Positions 16,769 to 25,233 of a stretch of 64,000 nt of DNA are shown here, piece after piece (position 1 is the stretch's first letter; every line of letters begins with the position of its first letter). This stretch comes from Mariniflexile maritimum. GTDB taxonomy: Bacteria > Bacteroidota > Bacteroidia > Flavobacteriales > Flavobacteriaceae. The position numbers were made by a program, and so were the translations under genes. The notes beneath the pieces are model-generated. The model did not search any database. It was given only the letters and a program-made list of their open reading frames with translations, and had not been told where the DNA came from. Location: the NCBI RefSeq assembly GCF_009746565.1, contig NZ_WRPN01000004.1, forward strand, positions 1 to 64,000, read 5' to 3'.

Positions 16769-17668
16769 TTATATATCTTTAACTAAATTTTCTATCGATT
16801 TGTAGAATTTAATGCCTTTAGGGAAACTTTCGGTAGCTATACCTTCCAACCTTTTGCCTAAAAGCAGAAACTCCGCATGGCTATTGGTAAGTAGTAAATT
16901 GCTGAAGTTTTCAAGATAATTGAGTATGTTTTCATCTTCGGGATAGACCGTAAAGTAGCTTACAAACACAATATCATCAAAGAAATCGAATAAGGTAGAT
17001 AGGTTTTCCATGGGCACACTTTCTCCCAAAAATATGGTATGGTAGCCCTTGCTTCTTAATTCATAGTTGATAAAAAGCAAGCCTATATCGTGAATTTCAT
17101 TATCGGGCAAAAACAGCACAAAAGTTTTGGAATTTGGTTTGGGCTCCAAACTTTGTAAGCGTTCGATGTTTAATAATATTTTTTGTTTAATATGTACCGA
17201 AATAAAATGCTCTTGTGCAGGGGTTATGGTGTCTATTTGCCACAAGAGCCCAATTTCATTGAGCAAGGGGATAAAAACAGTGTAAAAAATATTCTTGAAG
17301 GTTTTATGCTCAATTAAATTGTTGTAGGTGTTGTAAAAAAGTTTTTGATCAAAGTTTACCATCGCCATTTTAAAAGCATTAATGGCGTGGTCCTCTACCT
17401 TGCCCCTTGAGGCGATTTCCCGAACTTTAATGGGTATTTCCTCTTCTTTTAAATCGGCGATTTTTGAAATTTTTAAACCGTTATTGTTCAAATAAGAGAT
17501 ATTAAGTAGCTTTTGGAAGCTTGCAATACTGTAATTCCGAATGTTGGTATCAGAGCGGTCGGGACTCAACAAATTATAGCGTTTTTCCCAAATTCTAATA
17601 GTGTGCGCCTTAATACCTGTTAAGTTTTCAAGATCTTTAATGCTGAAGTTTGCTTTAATATTGTTCAT
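16769..17668 (-). CDS. MerR-family regulator with cobalamin-binding domain (CarH/LitR-like)
   Basis: About 299 residues: N-terminal MerR winged helix (LTGIKAHTIRIWEKRY) and a C-terminal B12-binding region. In numbering from TTG 17692, W151-x9-E161-H162 reproduces the W-x9-EH motif by which CarH caps adenosylcobalamin, and E199-I-H201-D-I-G204 matches DxHxxG with Glu for Asp, keeping the cobalt-ligand His. CarH binds DNA as an AdoCbl tetramer in the dark and releases it in light, so light-induced carotenoid synthesis is likely. The start is set at ATG 17668 because the upstream TTG lies in the -7 box; ATG 17677 is possible. It is the first gene of the crt operon. Confidence 0.88.
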   Translation of the reverse strand: MNNIKANFSIKDLENLTGIKAHTIRIWEKRYNLLSPDRSDTNIRNYSIASFQKLLNISYLNNNGLKISKIADLKEEEIPIKVREIASRGKVEDHAINAFKMAMVNFDQKLFYNTYNNLIEHKTFKNIFYTVFIPLLNEIGLLWQIDTITPAQEHFISVHIKQKILLNIERLQSLEPKPNSKTFVLFLPDNEIHDIGLLFINYELRSKGYHTIFLGESVPMENLSTLFDFFDDIVFVSYFTVYPEDENILNYLENFSNLLLTNSHAEFLLLGKRLEGIATESFPKGIKFYKSIENLVKDI

Positions 17669-17683
17669 TAATTCCATGGTTTG

Positions 17684-17697
17684 GTTAAACAAAAGTA
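17684..17697 (-). promoter_or_regulatory. Promoter of carotenoid regulator with GTTAAAC half-site
   Basis: On the minus strand TACTTTTG (17690-17697) fits TAnnTTTG and runs directly into TTTAAC, giving the same GTTTAAC heptamer found at crtI. Overlap with the transcription start would allow autoregulation. No -33 TTG at the usual spacing is evident. Confidence 0.5.
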
Positions 17698-17950
17698 TGT
17701 ATATTATTTCAATACATTGCTACCAAACCCTAAATAATTTCTAAACGCATCGTTTTGGTTGAATAAAGGATTATAATAGTGGCACATCAACTTTGCGTTC
17801 TTATAAATGAAAAAGCTATAATAATTATGGTTTATAAGTGTTAAATCACTCTTCTTGTTTTGTGGGCACGGGCAAAGTGGTTACTTTTGATTTCCGTATA
17901 AAATAGCCTTTTATTGTTGCTGTTTTCCATAAACTTATGCGATTTATTAA

Positions 17951-20209
17951 ATGAAGTGTTTTTTGTTTAAACCTGTTTTTCTGGCTTTTTGTTTGGTGGT
18001 AGTAACCTTTGGGGCTTGTAAAAAAAAGACTGATTATGTGCCGGTTACCGATGCTGAAAAAGCCATTTTTGTTTCAACAGAGGTTATTCCAGACGCTCAT
18101 TTTTTAGGCGATGAGGCTTGCAAAAAATGCCATGAAGGGGCATTTAAAGATTGGAAAGGGTCGCACCACGACAAGGCCATGCAAATTGCAACTGATTCTA
18201 CCATGTTGGGCAATTTTAATAATTACACATTTAAAAGCCAAGGTGTAACATCGCGTTTTTTTAAAAAAGATTCCCATTATTATGTCAACACCGAAGGCCC
18301 CGATGGAAATTATCACGATTATAAAATTGAATATACCTTTGGCATTACGCCCTTGCAACAATACATTGTGAAATTTCCAAACGGTCATTATCAATGTCTT
18401 AGAACTGCCTGGGATACCCAAAAAAACAAATGGTTCGATTTGTATCCCAATTTTAAAGTGGTACATTCCGAATGGTTGCATTGGTCCAGAGGCGGGCTAA
18501 ACTGGAATAATATGTGTGCCGATTGCCATTCTACAAACGTTAGAAAGAACTACGATTTAAAATCGCATAGCTACAACACCAAATATGCCCTTATTAACGT
18601 AAGCTGTGAAGCCTGTCATGGCCCTGGTAAAACCCATGTTGAACAAGCAACCAAGCTAGGAAGCCAGTATAAAACATCGGGCGATTTAAAAATGACCAGC
18701 GGCATAAACCCCCGTGTTTTGGTAGATCAATGTGCCAGATGCCACATGCGAAGGGAGCAAATCTCTGAACAGTATAATTTTGAGGGCACCATGCTGGATC
18801 ATTATTTTCCGGAGTTGATTGTGCAGAACACTTACTACCCAGATGGACAGATTTTGGATGAAGATTATGTGTATGGCTCCTTCATACAAAGCAAGATGTA
18901 CCATAATAACGTAACTTGCACCGATTGCCACAACCCCCATTCAACAAAAATCAAATTTCAGGGCAATGCACTGTGCATGCAATGCCATGTGCCCGAAAAA
19001 TATAATAGGGAAACGCATCATTTCCATCAACCCAATTCCGAAGGCGCTAAATGCATCAATTGCCACATGACCGGGAAATATTACATGGGCAATGATTTTA
19101 GGCGCGACCATAGTTTTAGAATTCCGCGCCCCGATTTAAGCATCAAGTACGGAACGCCCAATGCCTGCATACAGTGCCATACCGATAAAACCAACGCATG
19201 GGCCTTGGAAAATTTCAAAAAAAATTACGGCAATCCAAAAGAAAATCATTTTTCAGATTTGTTGGCCCCTGGATTAACAGGAAGCGCCCATGGGTTTAAC
19301 GATCTGGTAACCTTGGCAAACGATACCAGTTACCCAGAAATAGCAAGGGCCTCTGCGGTTAAGGCCATGGCCAATTACATGGATGCCAATGCCATAAACA
19401 ACATGCTTCGGTTTTTAAAGGACGATTCGCCTTTGGTAAAAGCGGCAACTTTAGATGCGCTGGGTGCCATAAACACCGCCGATTATGTGAATTATTTTTT
19501 GCCTTTGTTGAAAGATGAAAAACGCGCCGTAAGGGTCAAGGCTTTTTTCGCGATAGGTTCTTTGGAAGCTCATCAAATTCCAAAGGAATATCAGGATGTT
19601 TATAAAAAAGTTAAGGTGGAATTTGAAACAAACCTGAATGTTACTTCAGATTTTGTGGGCGGAAGAATTAAAAAAGCCGATTATAATTTGAAAAAAGGGA
19701 ATTTGGAAGCAGCCATAAAAGGCTATGAAAGTGCTTTGCAAATTGATAATATCAACAACATCGTTAGAACCAATCTGGCTAATCTCTATTATAGAAATGG
19801 TGATTTTAAAAATGCCGAAAAAGCCTTTAAAACCATTATTGAACAAGAACCGGAATTTGGTGAAACCTATTATTCTTACGGGTTGCTGCTGGCAGAATTA
19901 AACCGAACAGAAGAGGCCGTTAAACAGATGCTTTTGGCCATTAAATACATGCCGGAAAACATCAGGCCCTATTACAACCTAAGTTTGCTCTACGATAAGT
20001 TAAACGATTTTAAAAACGCCGAAGCAGTAATCGTTAAAGGTCTGAAAAAGGCACCGCAAAATGAAGGTTTACTCTATAATCTAGCGTATCTGTATTCTAA
20101 AAACAATCAACCGGCAAAAGCAAAGAACATCGTGGTTAGGTTGGTAGAAATGTTTCCGAACAACACCAATTATCGCACTTTTCTCAACCAATTAAGTACC
20201 GTAAAATAA
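17951..20209 (+). CDS. Eight-haem cytochrome c lipoprotein with repeat and TPR domains
   Basis: A 752-residue exported protein. A signal peptide ends in a lipobox (VTFGAC, Cys23). Eight CxxCH haem motifs follow (CKKCH at 57-61, then CADCH, CEACH, CARCH, CTDCH, CMQCH, CINCH, CIQCH) within the first 415 residues. Next is a HEAT-like helical stretch (around 450-545) and at least four TPR units (about 570-750). Multihaem lipoproteins of this build occur in marine Bacteroidota and Planctomycetes; electron transfer at the cell surface or periplasm is likely, and the TPRs suggest docking to partners. The redox substrate is unknown. It converges on tRNA-Leu with eight bases between. Confidence 0.88.
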   Translation: MKCFLFKPVFLAFCLVVVTFGACKKKTDYVPVTDAEKAIFVSTEVIPDAHFLGDEACKKCHEGAFKDWKGSHHDKAMQIATDSTMLGNFNNYTFKSQGVTSRFFKKDSHYYVNTEGPDGNYHDYKIEYTFGITPLQQYIVKFPNGHYQCLRTAWDTQKNKWFDLYPNFKVVHSEWLHWSRGGLNWNNMCADCHSTNVRKNYDLKSHSYNTKYALINVSCEACHGPGKTHVEQATKLGSQYKTSGDLKMTSGINPRVLVDQCARCHMRREQISEQYNFEGTMLDHYFPELIVQNTYYPDGQILDEDYVYGSFIQSKMYHNNVTCTDCHNPHSTKIKFQGNALCMQCHVPEKYNRETHHFHQPNSEGAKCINCHMTGKYYMGNDFRRDHSFRIPRPDLSIKYGTPNACIQCHTDKTNAWALENFKKNYGNPKENHFSDLLAPGLTGSAHGFNDLVTLANDTSYPEIARASAVKAMANYMDANAINNMLRFLKDDSPLVKAATLDALGAINTADYVNYFLPLLKDEKRAVRVKAFFAIGSLEAHQIPKEYQDVYKKVKVEFETNLNVTSDFVGGRIKKADYNLKKGNLEAAIKGYESALQIDNINNIVRTNLANLYYRNGDFKNAEKAFKTIIEQEPEFGETYYSYGLLLAELNRTEEAVKQMLLAIKYMPENIRPYYNLSLLYDKLNDFKNAEAVIVKGLKKAPQNEGLLYNLAYLYSKNNQPAKAKNIVVRLVEMFPNNTNYRTFLNQLSTVK

Positions 20210-20217
20210 TTGTTTTG

Positions 20218-20302
20218 TGCGCACGAGAAGACTCGAACTTCCACATTCTAAGCGAATACCAGCCCCTCAAGCTGGCGCGTCTACCAATTCCGCCACGTGC
20301 GC
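20218..20302 (-). tRNA. tRNA-Leu (anticodon GAG)
   Basis: The minus strand folds with acceptor GCGCACG/CGTGCGC, anticodon arm CCAGC-UUGAGGG-GCUGG giving anticodon GAG, a long class II variable arm (AUUC/GAAU stem) and a normal UUCGAGU T loop. No CCA is encoded. 85 bases including the discriminator A. Confidence 0.95.
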
Positions 20303-20633
20303 ATATTAAAAAAAGAACCTGCTAATTTGTATATGTTTCTAAAGATTCGGTCTTTTTTTTATGACCAAACTTTAAAAACATATTAAAGAAATCTTTGGTG
20401 GCGCAAATATAATAAATAGAACAAAACGATAAGCCCGTAAAGCTTCTTAAATTAAAATTTATAACGATGGGTTTATATCAAGAGCAGATATATAAACCAA
20501 CGCTTTGAAACCAAGGACAATCTAAGGGACTGGTATTGAGCAGAATTAACTTCAATTTACAAAATTGGTCAACGCTCAAAAGTACCACCGCGTTCGTGTT
20601 AAATTGATAATATTAGCACTATAAAAAATACTT
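20303..20633. other. Intergenic region between tRNA-Leu and the sugar-acid operon
   Basis: About 330 bases with no open frame I accept. It contains a minus-strand -7 box TATATTTG (20404-20411) that may serve tRNA-Leu with a leader near 95 bases. Around 20567-20590 are the words TTGGTCAA and AGTACCACC, which could be parts of a regulator site for the downstream operon, but they do not make a clean palindrome. Confidence 0.4.
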
Positions 20634-21482
20634 ATGCATAAACGTTTTTCGGGAGTTGTGGTGCCTATGATAACACCACTTAATAAAGATTATACCATAG
20701 ATGTTGCTGCTGTACAGCGTATTGTAACGCTTTTTGCTGAAAACGCTATACATCCTTTGGTATTGGGCACAACAGGCGAGTCGAGTTCCATCAGCGAAAA
20801 AGAAAGCCTTAAACTTGTGGAAGTTGCTGTAAAATCAAAAGGAACAAAGCAATGTATTTATGCAGGTTTGGTTGGAAACCAAGTTGACGATTTAATACTT
20901 AGAGGGAATCGTTACATCAGTTTGGGGGCAGACTGCGTGGTAGCCACCTTGCCCTCTTATTACGGTCTTACTTCAAATCAAATGATTGCGTTTTATAAAA
21001 CGTTAGCAGACAACATAAAGGGGCCAGTGATGATGTATAACATCAAAGCCACAACACAAATGACGATTCCTTTAGATGTTGTTGAAACCTTGTCCGTTCA
21101 TCCAAATATTTGGGGTTTAAAAGATTCTGAGCGCGATTTTGAACGTATGGAAGCCTGTATTAAAAAATATAAAAACGAAAAAGCGTTTTCCTATTTCTGT
21201 GGATGGGGCGCACAAAGTGCAAGTAGTTTAAAATTAGGGGCCGATGGCATTGTGCCAAGTACGGGAAATTATGTTCCTGAAATGTATAAAGAGCTGTACG
21301 ATGCTGCACTAAATAGCGATTGGAATGCATGTGAAAAATGGCAACAGGAAACAGATTTGGTGGCGCAACAATACCAAAAAGATAAAACCTTGGGCGAATC
21401 TTTGGCGGTTTTAAAAGCCTTAATGCACGAAAAGAATATTTGTAATAAAACCATGATGCCACCATTAACCGAGGTGGAATAA
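20634..21482 (+). CDS. DapA/NanA-family aldolase (dihydrodipicolinate synthase family)
   Basis: A 282-residue (beta/alpha)8 class I aldolase. Seen: GTTGESSS (about 45-52) binding the pyruvyl carboxylate, the catalytic Tyr in MMYNIKATT, and the Schiff-base lysine in WGLKDSERD. The family either condenses or cleaves pyruvate and an aldehyde, including diaminopimelate synthesis, sialate lyase and 2-keto-3-deoxy sugar-acid aldolases. The operon partners (SSS symporter, Fe-alcohol dehydrogenase, PdxA2-like dehydrogenase, DUF1537 kinase) argue for sugar-acid catabolism, not lysine synthesis. First gene of a five-gene rightward operon; the next gene starts 26 bases after the stop. Confidence 0.85.
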   Translation: MHKRFSGVVVPMITPLNKDYTIDVAAVQRIVTLFAENAIHPLVLGTTGESSSISEKESLKLVEVAVKSKGTKQCIYAGLVGNQVDDLILRGNRYISLGADCVVATLPSYYGLTSNQMIAFYKTLADNIKGPVMMYNIKATTQMTIPLDVVETLSVHPNIWGLKDSERDFERMEACIKKYKNEKAFSYFCGWGAQSASSLKLGADGIVPSTGNYVPEMYKELYDAALNSDWNACEKWQQETDLVAQQYQKDKTLGESLAVLKALMHEKNICNKTMMPPLTEVE

Positions 21483-21508
21483 TTAACCAAACAACAAACT
21501 AAACCACT

Positions 21509-23050
21509 ATGCTAAATATTCATTGGATTGATGTTGCCATTGTAATTATATCTGTAGTATTCACATTAGGTGCCGGATTTTACTTTGCACGCAGGCAAAA
21601 AAGTTCCGACCAGTACTTTTCAGGCAGTAAAACCATACCGGCCTGGGCCATTGGGATTTCCATTTTTGCTACCTTAATAAGTAGCGTTACCTTTTTAGCA
21701 TATCCGGCGGCAGCCTATAAATCGAACTGGATTTTATTAGTGCAAGGTTTAATGGTGCCCGTTGTGTTGGTTGGGCTAATTTGGGTTATTGTTCCGTTGT
21801 TTCGTAAAGTCATTCGGCTAAGCACCTACGAATATTTTGAACGTCGTTTCGGGGTGTTTGCTCGCATGTACAGTTCCGTAGCCTTCATACTTACGCATTT
21901 TTCTAAAATGGGAACCGTACTATACCTAGTTAGTTTAGCCTTGGCAACCTTAACAGGACTGGATGTGACTTCCTATATTTTAATGCTAAGCGTCGTTATT
22001 ATTTTATTAACGCTTCTTGGTGGTATCGAAGCGGTTATTTGGATGGACGTCATTCAAGGGTTTTTACTCATTGGCGGCGGATTATTATGTGCAGGTATAT
22101 TATTGTTTAATTATGAAGGTGGTGCAGGAGAAATGTTAAGGGAAGCTGTTACTATAAAAAAAATTGATTTCGGCCCATATAATTTTAGCTTCACAGAATT
22201 GACTTTTTGGGTTTTAGTGGTTAACGGTATTTTTTATGCCTTACAAAAATACGGCACAGACCAAACAATTGTACAACGCTACTTAGCGGCTAAAAATGAT
22301 AAGGATGCTAAAAAAGCGGCTTACATTGGTGTGTTGGCGAGTGTGCCGGTTTGGGCATTGTTTATGTTAATTGGCTCGTTGTTGTTTGTGTTTTATAATT
22401 CTGGTGGCGCCGTGTTGCCTGATAGGATGAAAGCAGATCAAGTTTTCACTTATTTTATTGGTACCGAATTGCCGGTAGGTGCTGTTGGTTTGGTTTTGGC
22501 CGCATTAATTGCCGCAGCCATTTCCAGTTTAGATTCCGATATGAATTGTTTAGCGGCCATTGGTGTTGAAGATTTTTATCAACGTTTCAAGCCCAGTTGT
22601 ACCGATAAAGACCGCCTGTTTGTGGGCCGCTTGTTAGTATTGTTCTCAGGAATTGCCATGTCGGTTGTGGCACTTTTATATGCTTCCTGGAGTGGCGAAG
22701 GTGTACTTGGTGTGGTGTTTGAGTTATATGCTATTTTCTCAGCAGGCATTGTTGGTATTTTTCTTTTAGGATTGTTTTCACGACGCGCCAATAAACAAGG
22801 ACTTTATGTAGGTTTAGCGGTGTGTGTTGCGTTTACGGCCTATGCGGTGTTAACTACCACAAAAATTGATGGTCAGGTAATTTTAAATTTAGGGCATTAT
22901 AATTTTCCACAGCACAAATATATGTTAGGGGTTTACAGCCATTTAATTGTATTGGTGGTCGGGTACTTGGCAAGTTTCTTTTTCAAATCTGAAAAAGCTA
23001 CGGAAGAATTGACCATCTACGGGTATTTCAAATTAAAAGAAAAAAAATAA
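21509..23050 (+). CDS. Sodium:solute symporter (SSS family)
   Basis: A 513-residue integral membrane protein with about 13 hydrophobic segments. The beginning (FTLGAGFYFARRQKSSDQYF, a first helix followed by the R-x-x-x-S-x-D-x-Y-F loop) and the LSTYEYFERRFG loop are typical of SSS transporters, which import sugars, sialic acids or organic acids with Na+. Placed directly after the aldolase and one base before the Fe-alcohol dehydrogenase frame, it is the likely importer for the operon's substrate. SSS proteins paired with DapA-like aldolases include sialate transporters, so a nonulosonate or keto-deoxy acid is one alternative. Confidence 0.88.
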   Translation: MLNIHWIDVAIVIISVVFTLGAGFYFARRQKSSDQYFSGSKTIPAWAIGISIFATLISSVTFLAYPAAAYKSNWILLVQGLMVPVVLVGLIWVIVPLFRKVIRLSTYEYFERRFGVFARMYSSVAFILTHFSKMGTVLYLVSLALATLTGLDVTSYILMLSVVIILLTLLGGIEAVIWMDVIQGFLLIGGGLLCAGILLFNYEGGAGEMLREAVTIKKIDFGPYNFSFTELTFWVLVVNGIFYALQKYGTDQTIVQRYLAAKNDKDAKKAAYIGVLASVPVWALFMLIGSLLFVFYNSGGAVLPDRMKADQVFTYFIGTELPVGAVGLVLAALIAAAISSLDSDMNCLAAIGVEDFYQRFKPSCTDKDRLFVGRLLVLFSGIAMSVVALLYASWSGEGVLGVVFELYAIFSAGIVGIFLLGLFSRRANKQGLYVGLAVCVAFTAYAVLTTTKIDGQVILNLGHYNFPQHKYMLGVYSHLIVLVVGYLASFFFKSEKATEELTIYGYFKLKEKK

Positions 23051-23057
23051 ATTGATA

Positions 23058-24206
23058 ATGAATTCAATTACTTTATTACAGCCTCAAAAAATTGTGTTTG
23101 GCGAAGGTTCCATGAAGGAACTTTCAAAAGATGCTATTTTGGAACATGCTAACAGAATATTGTTTCTCGTGGCAACACCCTTATTGTCAAATGTTAGAGA
23201 ATTAGTCAAAAACATTCACTTTAAAAACAAAGAAATTCATCTTGTTGAATATAAATTTTTAGGAGAACCCACATTTTCCCAATTCGAAACACTGTTAAAA
23301 GAAAATGAAGGTTTTAACCCCGAAGTTGTTATTGGTGTTGGTGGCGGCAGTGTTTTAGATTGTGCCAAATTATTAGCTGCACTCATTAATAATTCACAAA
23401 AATTAACAGAGGTTGTAGGAATCGGTTTTTTAAACGGAAGAAAAATAAAACTCATTTGTGTTCCAACCACCTCAGGAACTGGCAGCGAAGTATCGCCCAA
23501 TGCTATTTTGTTAAATGAAGAAACCCAAGCAAAAAGCGGTATTATCAGTCCGTATTTAGTGCCCGATGCCTGTTATTTAGATCCGCTTTTAACCATGGGT
23601 TTGCCACCAAAATTAACCGCAGAGACAGGTATTGATGCCTTATCGCATTGTATTGAAGCCTATACTAACAAATTCGCACACCCAACGGTAGATGTGTATG
23701 CATTACAGGGCATACAACTTATTTCTGAAAATCTTTTAAAAGCCTACAATAACGGAAATGATGTGGAGGCACGTTCTGCATTGTTACTGGGTTCTATGTA
23801 TGGGGGGTTGTGTTTAGGCCCTGTAAATACTTCGGCAGTCCATGCATTATCTTATGGATTGGGCGGTAAATTTCATATTGCACACGGACTCTCCAATGCT
23901 ATTTTAATGCCCGAAGTACTGCGGTTTAATTTGTCTGCAAATCCAAAACGACATGCCGAAGTAGCTCGTGCTTTAGGCATAACTTTAGATGGAACCGATG
24001 AAGAAATTGCCTTAGCAGGTATTGAAAAAATAGAAGCACTGTCTAAAGCATGTAACATTCCACAACGATTAACCCAGATTGGCGTAACCGAAGCGGTGTT
24101 GCCCGAATTGGCAGATATTGCGATGAATGTCACTCGGTTGTTAAAAAATAATCCAAGAGAAGTTACCAGAGAAGATGCTATAAATATTTATAAAAAATTG
24201 TTGTAG
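23058..24206 (+). CDS. Iron-containing alcohol dehydrogenase
   Basis: A 382-residue group III metal-dependent alcohol dehydrogenase. NAD(P) motif GVGGGSVLDCAK (around 94-105), and the metal-ligand segments GIDALSHCIEAY, HALSYGLGGKFHIAHG and its second His are all present. The family interconverts aldehydes or ketones with alcohols (lactaldehyde, tartronate semialdehyde, 1,3-propanediol). Start set at ATG 23058 (MNSITLLQP); a TTG two codons earlier is less likely. Probably handles the aldehyde product or the hydroxy-acid substrate of this operon. The PdxA2-like gene starts one base after the stop. Confidence 0.88.
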   Translation: MNSITLLQPQKIVFGEGSMKELSKDAILEHANRILFLVATPLLSNVRELVKNIHFKNKEIHLVEYKFLGEPTFSQFETLLKENEGFNPEVVIGVGGGSVLDCAKLLAALINNSQKLTEVVGIGFLNGRKIKLICVPTTSGTGSEVSPNAILLNEETQAKSGIISPYLVPDACYLDPLLTMGLPPKLTAETGIDALSHCIEAYTNKFAHPTVDVYALQGIQLISENLLKAYNNGNDVEARSALLLGSMYGGLCLGPVNTSAVHALSYGLGGKFHIAHGLSNAILMPEVLRFNLSANPKRHAEVARALGITLDGTDEEIALAGIEKIEALSKACNIPQRLTQIGVTEAVLPELADIAMNVTRLLKNNPREVTREDAINIYKKLL

Positions 24207-24207
24207 A

Positions 24208-25233
24208 ATGAAGCCAAAAATAGGAATTTCCATGGGCGACCCTGCGGGAATTGGTCCAGAAATCATTATAAAAACCTTAGCGTTAAAAGATGTTTACAAT
24301 AGGTGCAGTCCTTTAGTTATAGGTGATGCTGAAACGATGCAGAACGAAGTGGAATCATTAAAATCTTCATTAAAAATACATGCGATTCAAAAAGTATCTG
24401 ATGCGAAATTTCAACACGGAATTATTGATGTGTTCGATTTAAAAAATGTAAATAATAAAGAGCTGAAACCCGGCGTAGTAACTGCCATGGCTGGAAAAGC
24501 GGCGTTTGAAGCGGTTATAAAAAATATAGAATTGGCGTTGGCAAACCAAATTGATGCAACGGTTACGGCGCCCATCAACAAAGAATCCATCCACAAAGCT
24601 GGTCATAAATATTCGGGACATACCGAAATTTATGCGGACTATACAGATACTAAAAAATTCGCGATGCTTTTGGCAGATGAAAATTTTAGGGTCATTCACG
24701 TTAGCACACACGTTTCACTAAGGCAAGCCTGCGATCTATGCAAAAAAGACCGCGTGTTTGAAGTGATAACTTTACTGGATGATGCTTGTAAAAAATTCGG
24801 CATTGAAAAACCCAGAATTGCCGTGGCAGGATTAAACCCGCATGCCGGTGAAAACCAATTGTTTGGCGATGAGGAAGTCAATGAAATTATTCCCGCCATT
24901 GAAAAAGCCAATGCATTAGGTTATACCGTTGAAGGCCCGTTTCCACCAGATACCATGTTCGTAAAAGCGGTTCAAGGAAAGTTTGATGGCTGCATTGCCA
25001 TGTACCACGATCAAGGGCATATACCCTTTAAATTGGAAGGTTTTAAATGGGATAATGAGAAGGGAACCATGAAAAGCGTGAAAGGCGTAAATATTACATT
25101 GGGATTGCCCATTATCCGTGCTTCGGTCGATCATGGCACCGCGTTCGAAATTGCAGGTCAAGGCATAGCCTCTGCAGATGCCATGCTAGTAGCCATTGAT
25201 TATGCCATTGTTATGGCGAAACATAAAAAATAA
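24208..25233 (+). CDS. PdxA2-like 4-phospho-sugar-acid dehydrogenase
   Basis: A 341-residue member of the PdxA family. Typical segments: GDPAGIGPEI (11-20), KYSGHTEIYAD with metal-binding His, HAGENQLFGDEE and YHDQGHIPFKL with a second His. PdxA makes pyridoxine precursors, but a PdxA homologue next to a DUF1537 kinase is the known arrangement for PdxA2, which oxidises and decarboxylates D-threonate 4-phosphate or a related acid to dihydroxyacetone phosphate. I therefore prefer PdxA2 over PdxA. Its stop codon shares the junction with the next start (ATG at 25233), a one-base overlap. Confidence 0.82.
   Translation: MKPKIGISMGDPAGIGPEIIIKTLALKDVYNRCSPLVIGDAETMQNEVESLKSSLKIHAIQKVSDAKFQHGIIDVFDLKNVNNKELKPGVVTAMAGKAAFEAVIKNIELALANQIDATVTAPINKESIHKAGHKYSGHTEIYADYTDTKKFAMLLADENFRVIHVSTHVSLRQACDLCKKDRVFEVITLLDDACKKFGIEKPRIAVAGLNPHAGENQLFGDEEVNEIIPAIEKANALGYTVEGPFPPDTMFVKAVQGKFDGCIAMYHDQGHIPFKLEGFKWDNEKGTMKSVKGVNITLGLPIIRASVDHGTAFEIAGQGIASADAMLVAIDYAIVMAKHKK

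Noticed and set aside
20565-20592. Possible GntR-type operator around TTGGTCAA and TACCACC
   Set aside because: Half-sites do not form a symmetric palindrome with a usual spacing and there is only one copy.
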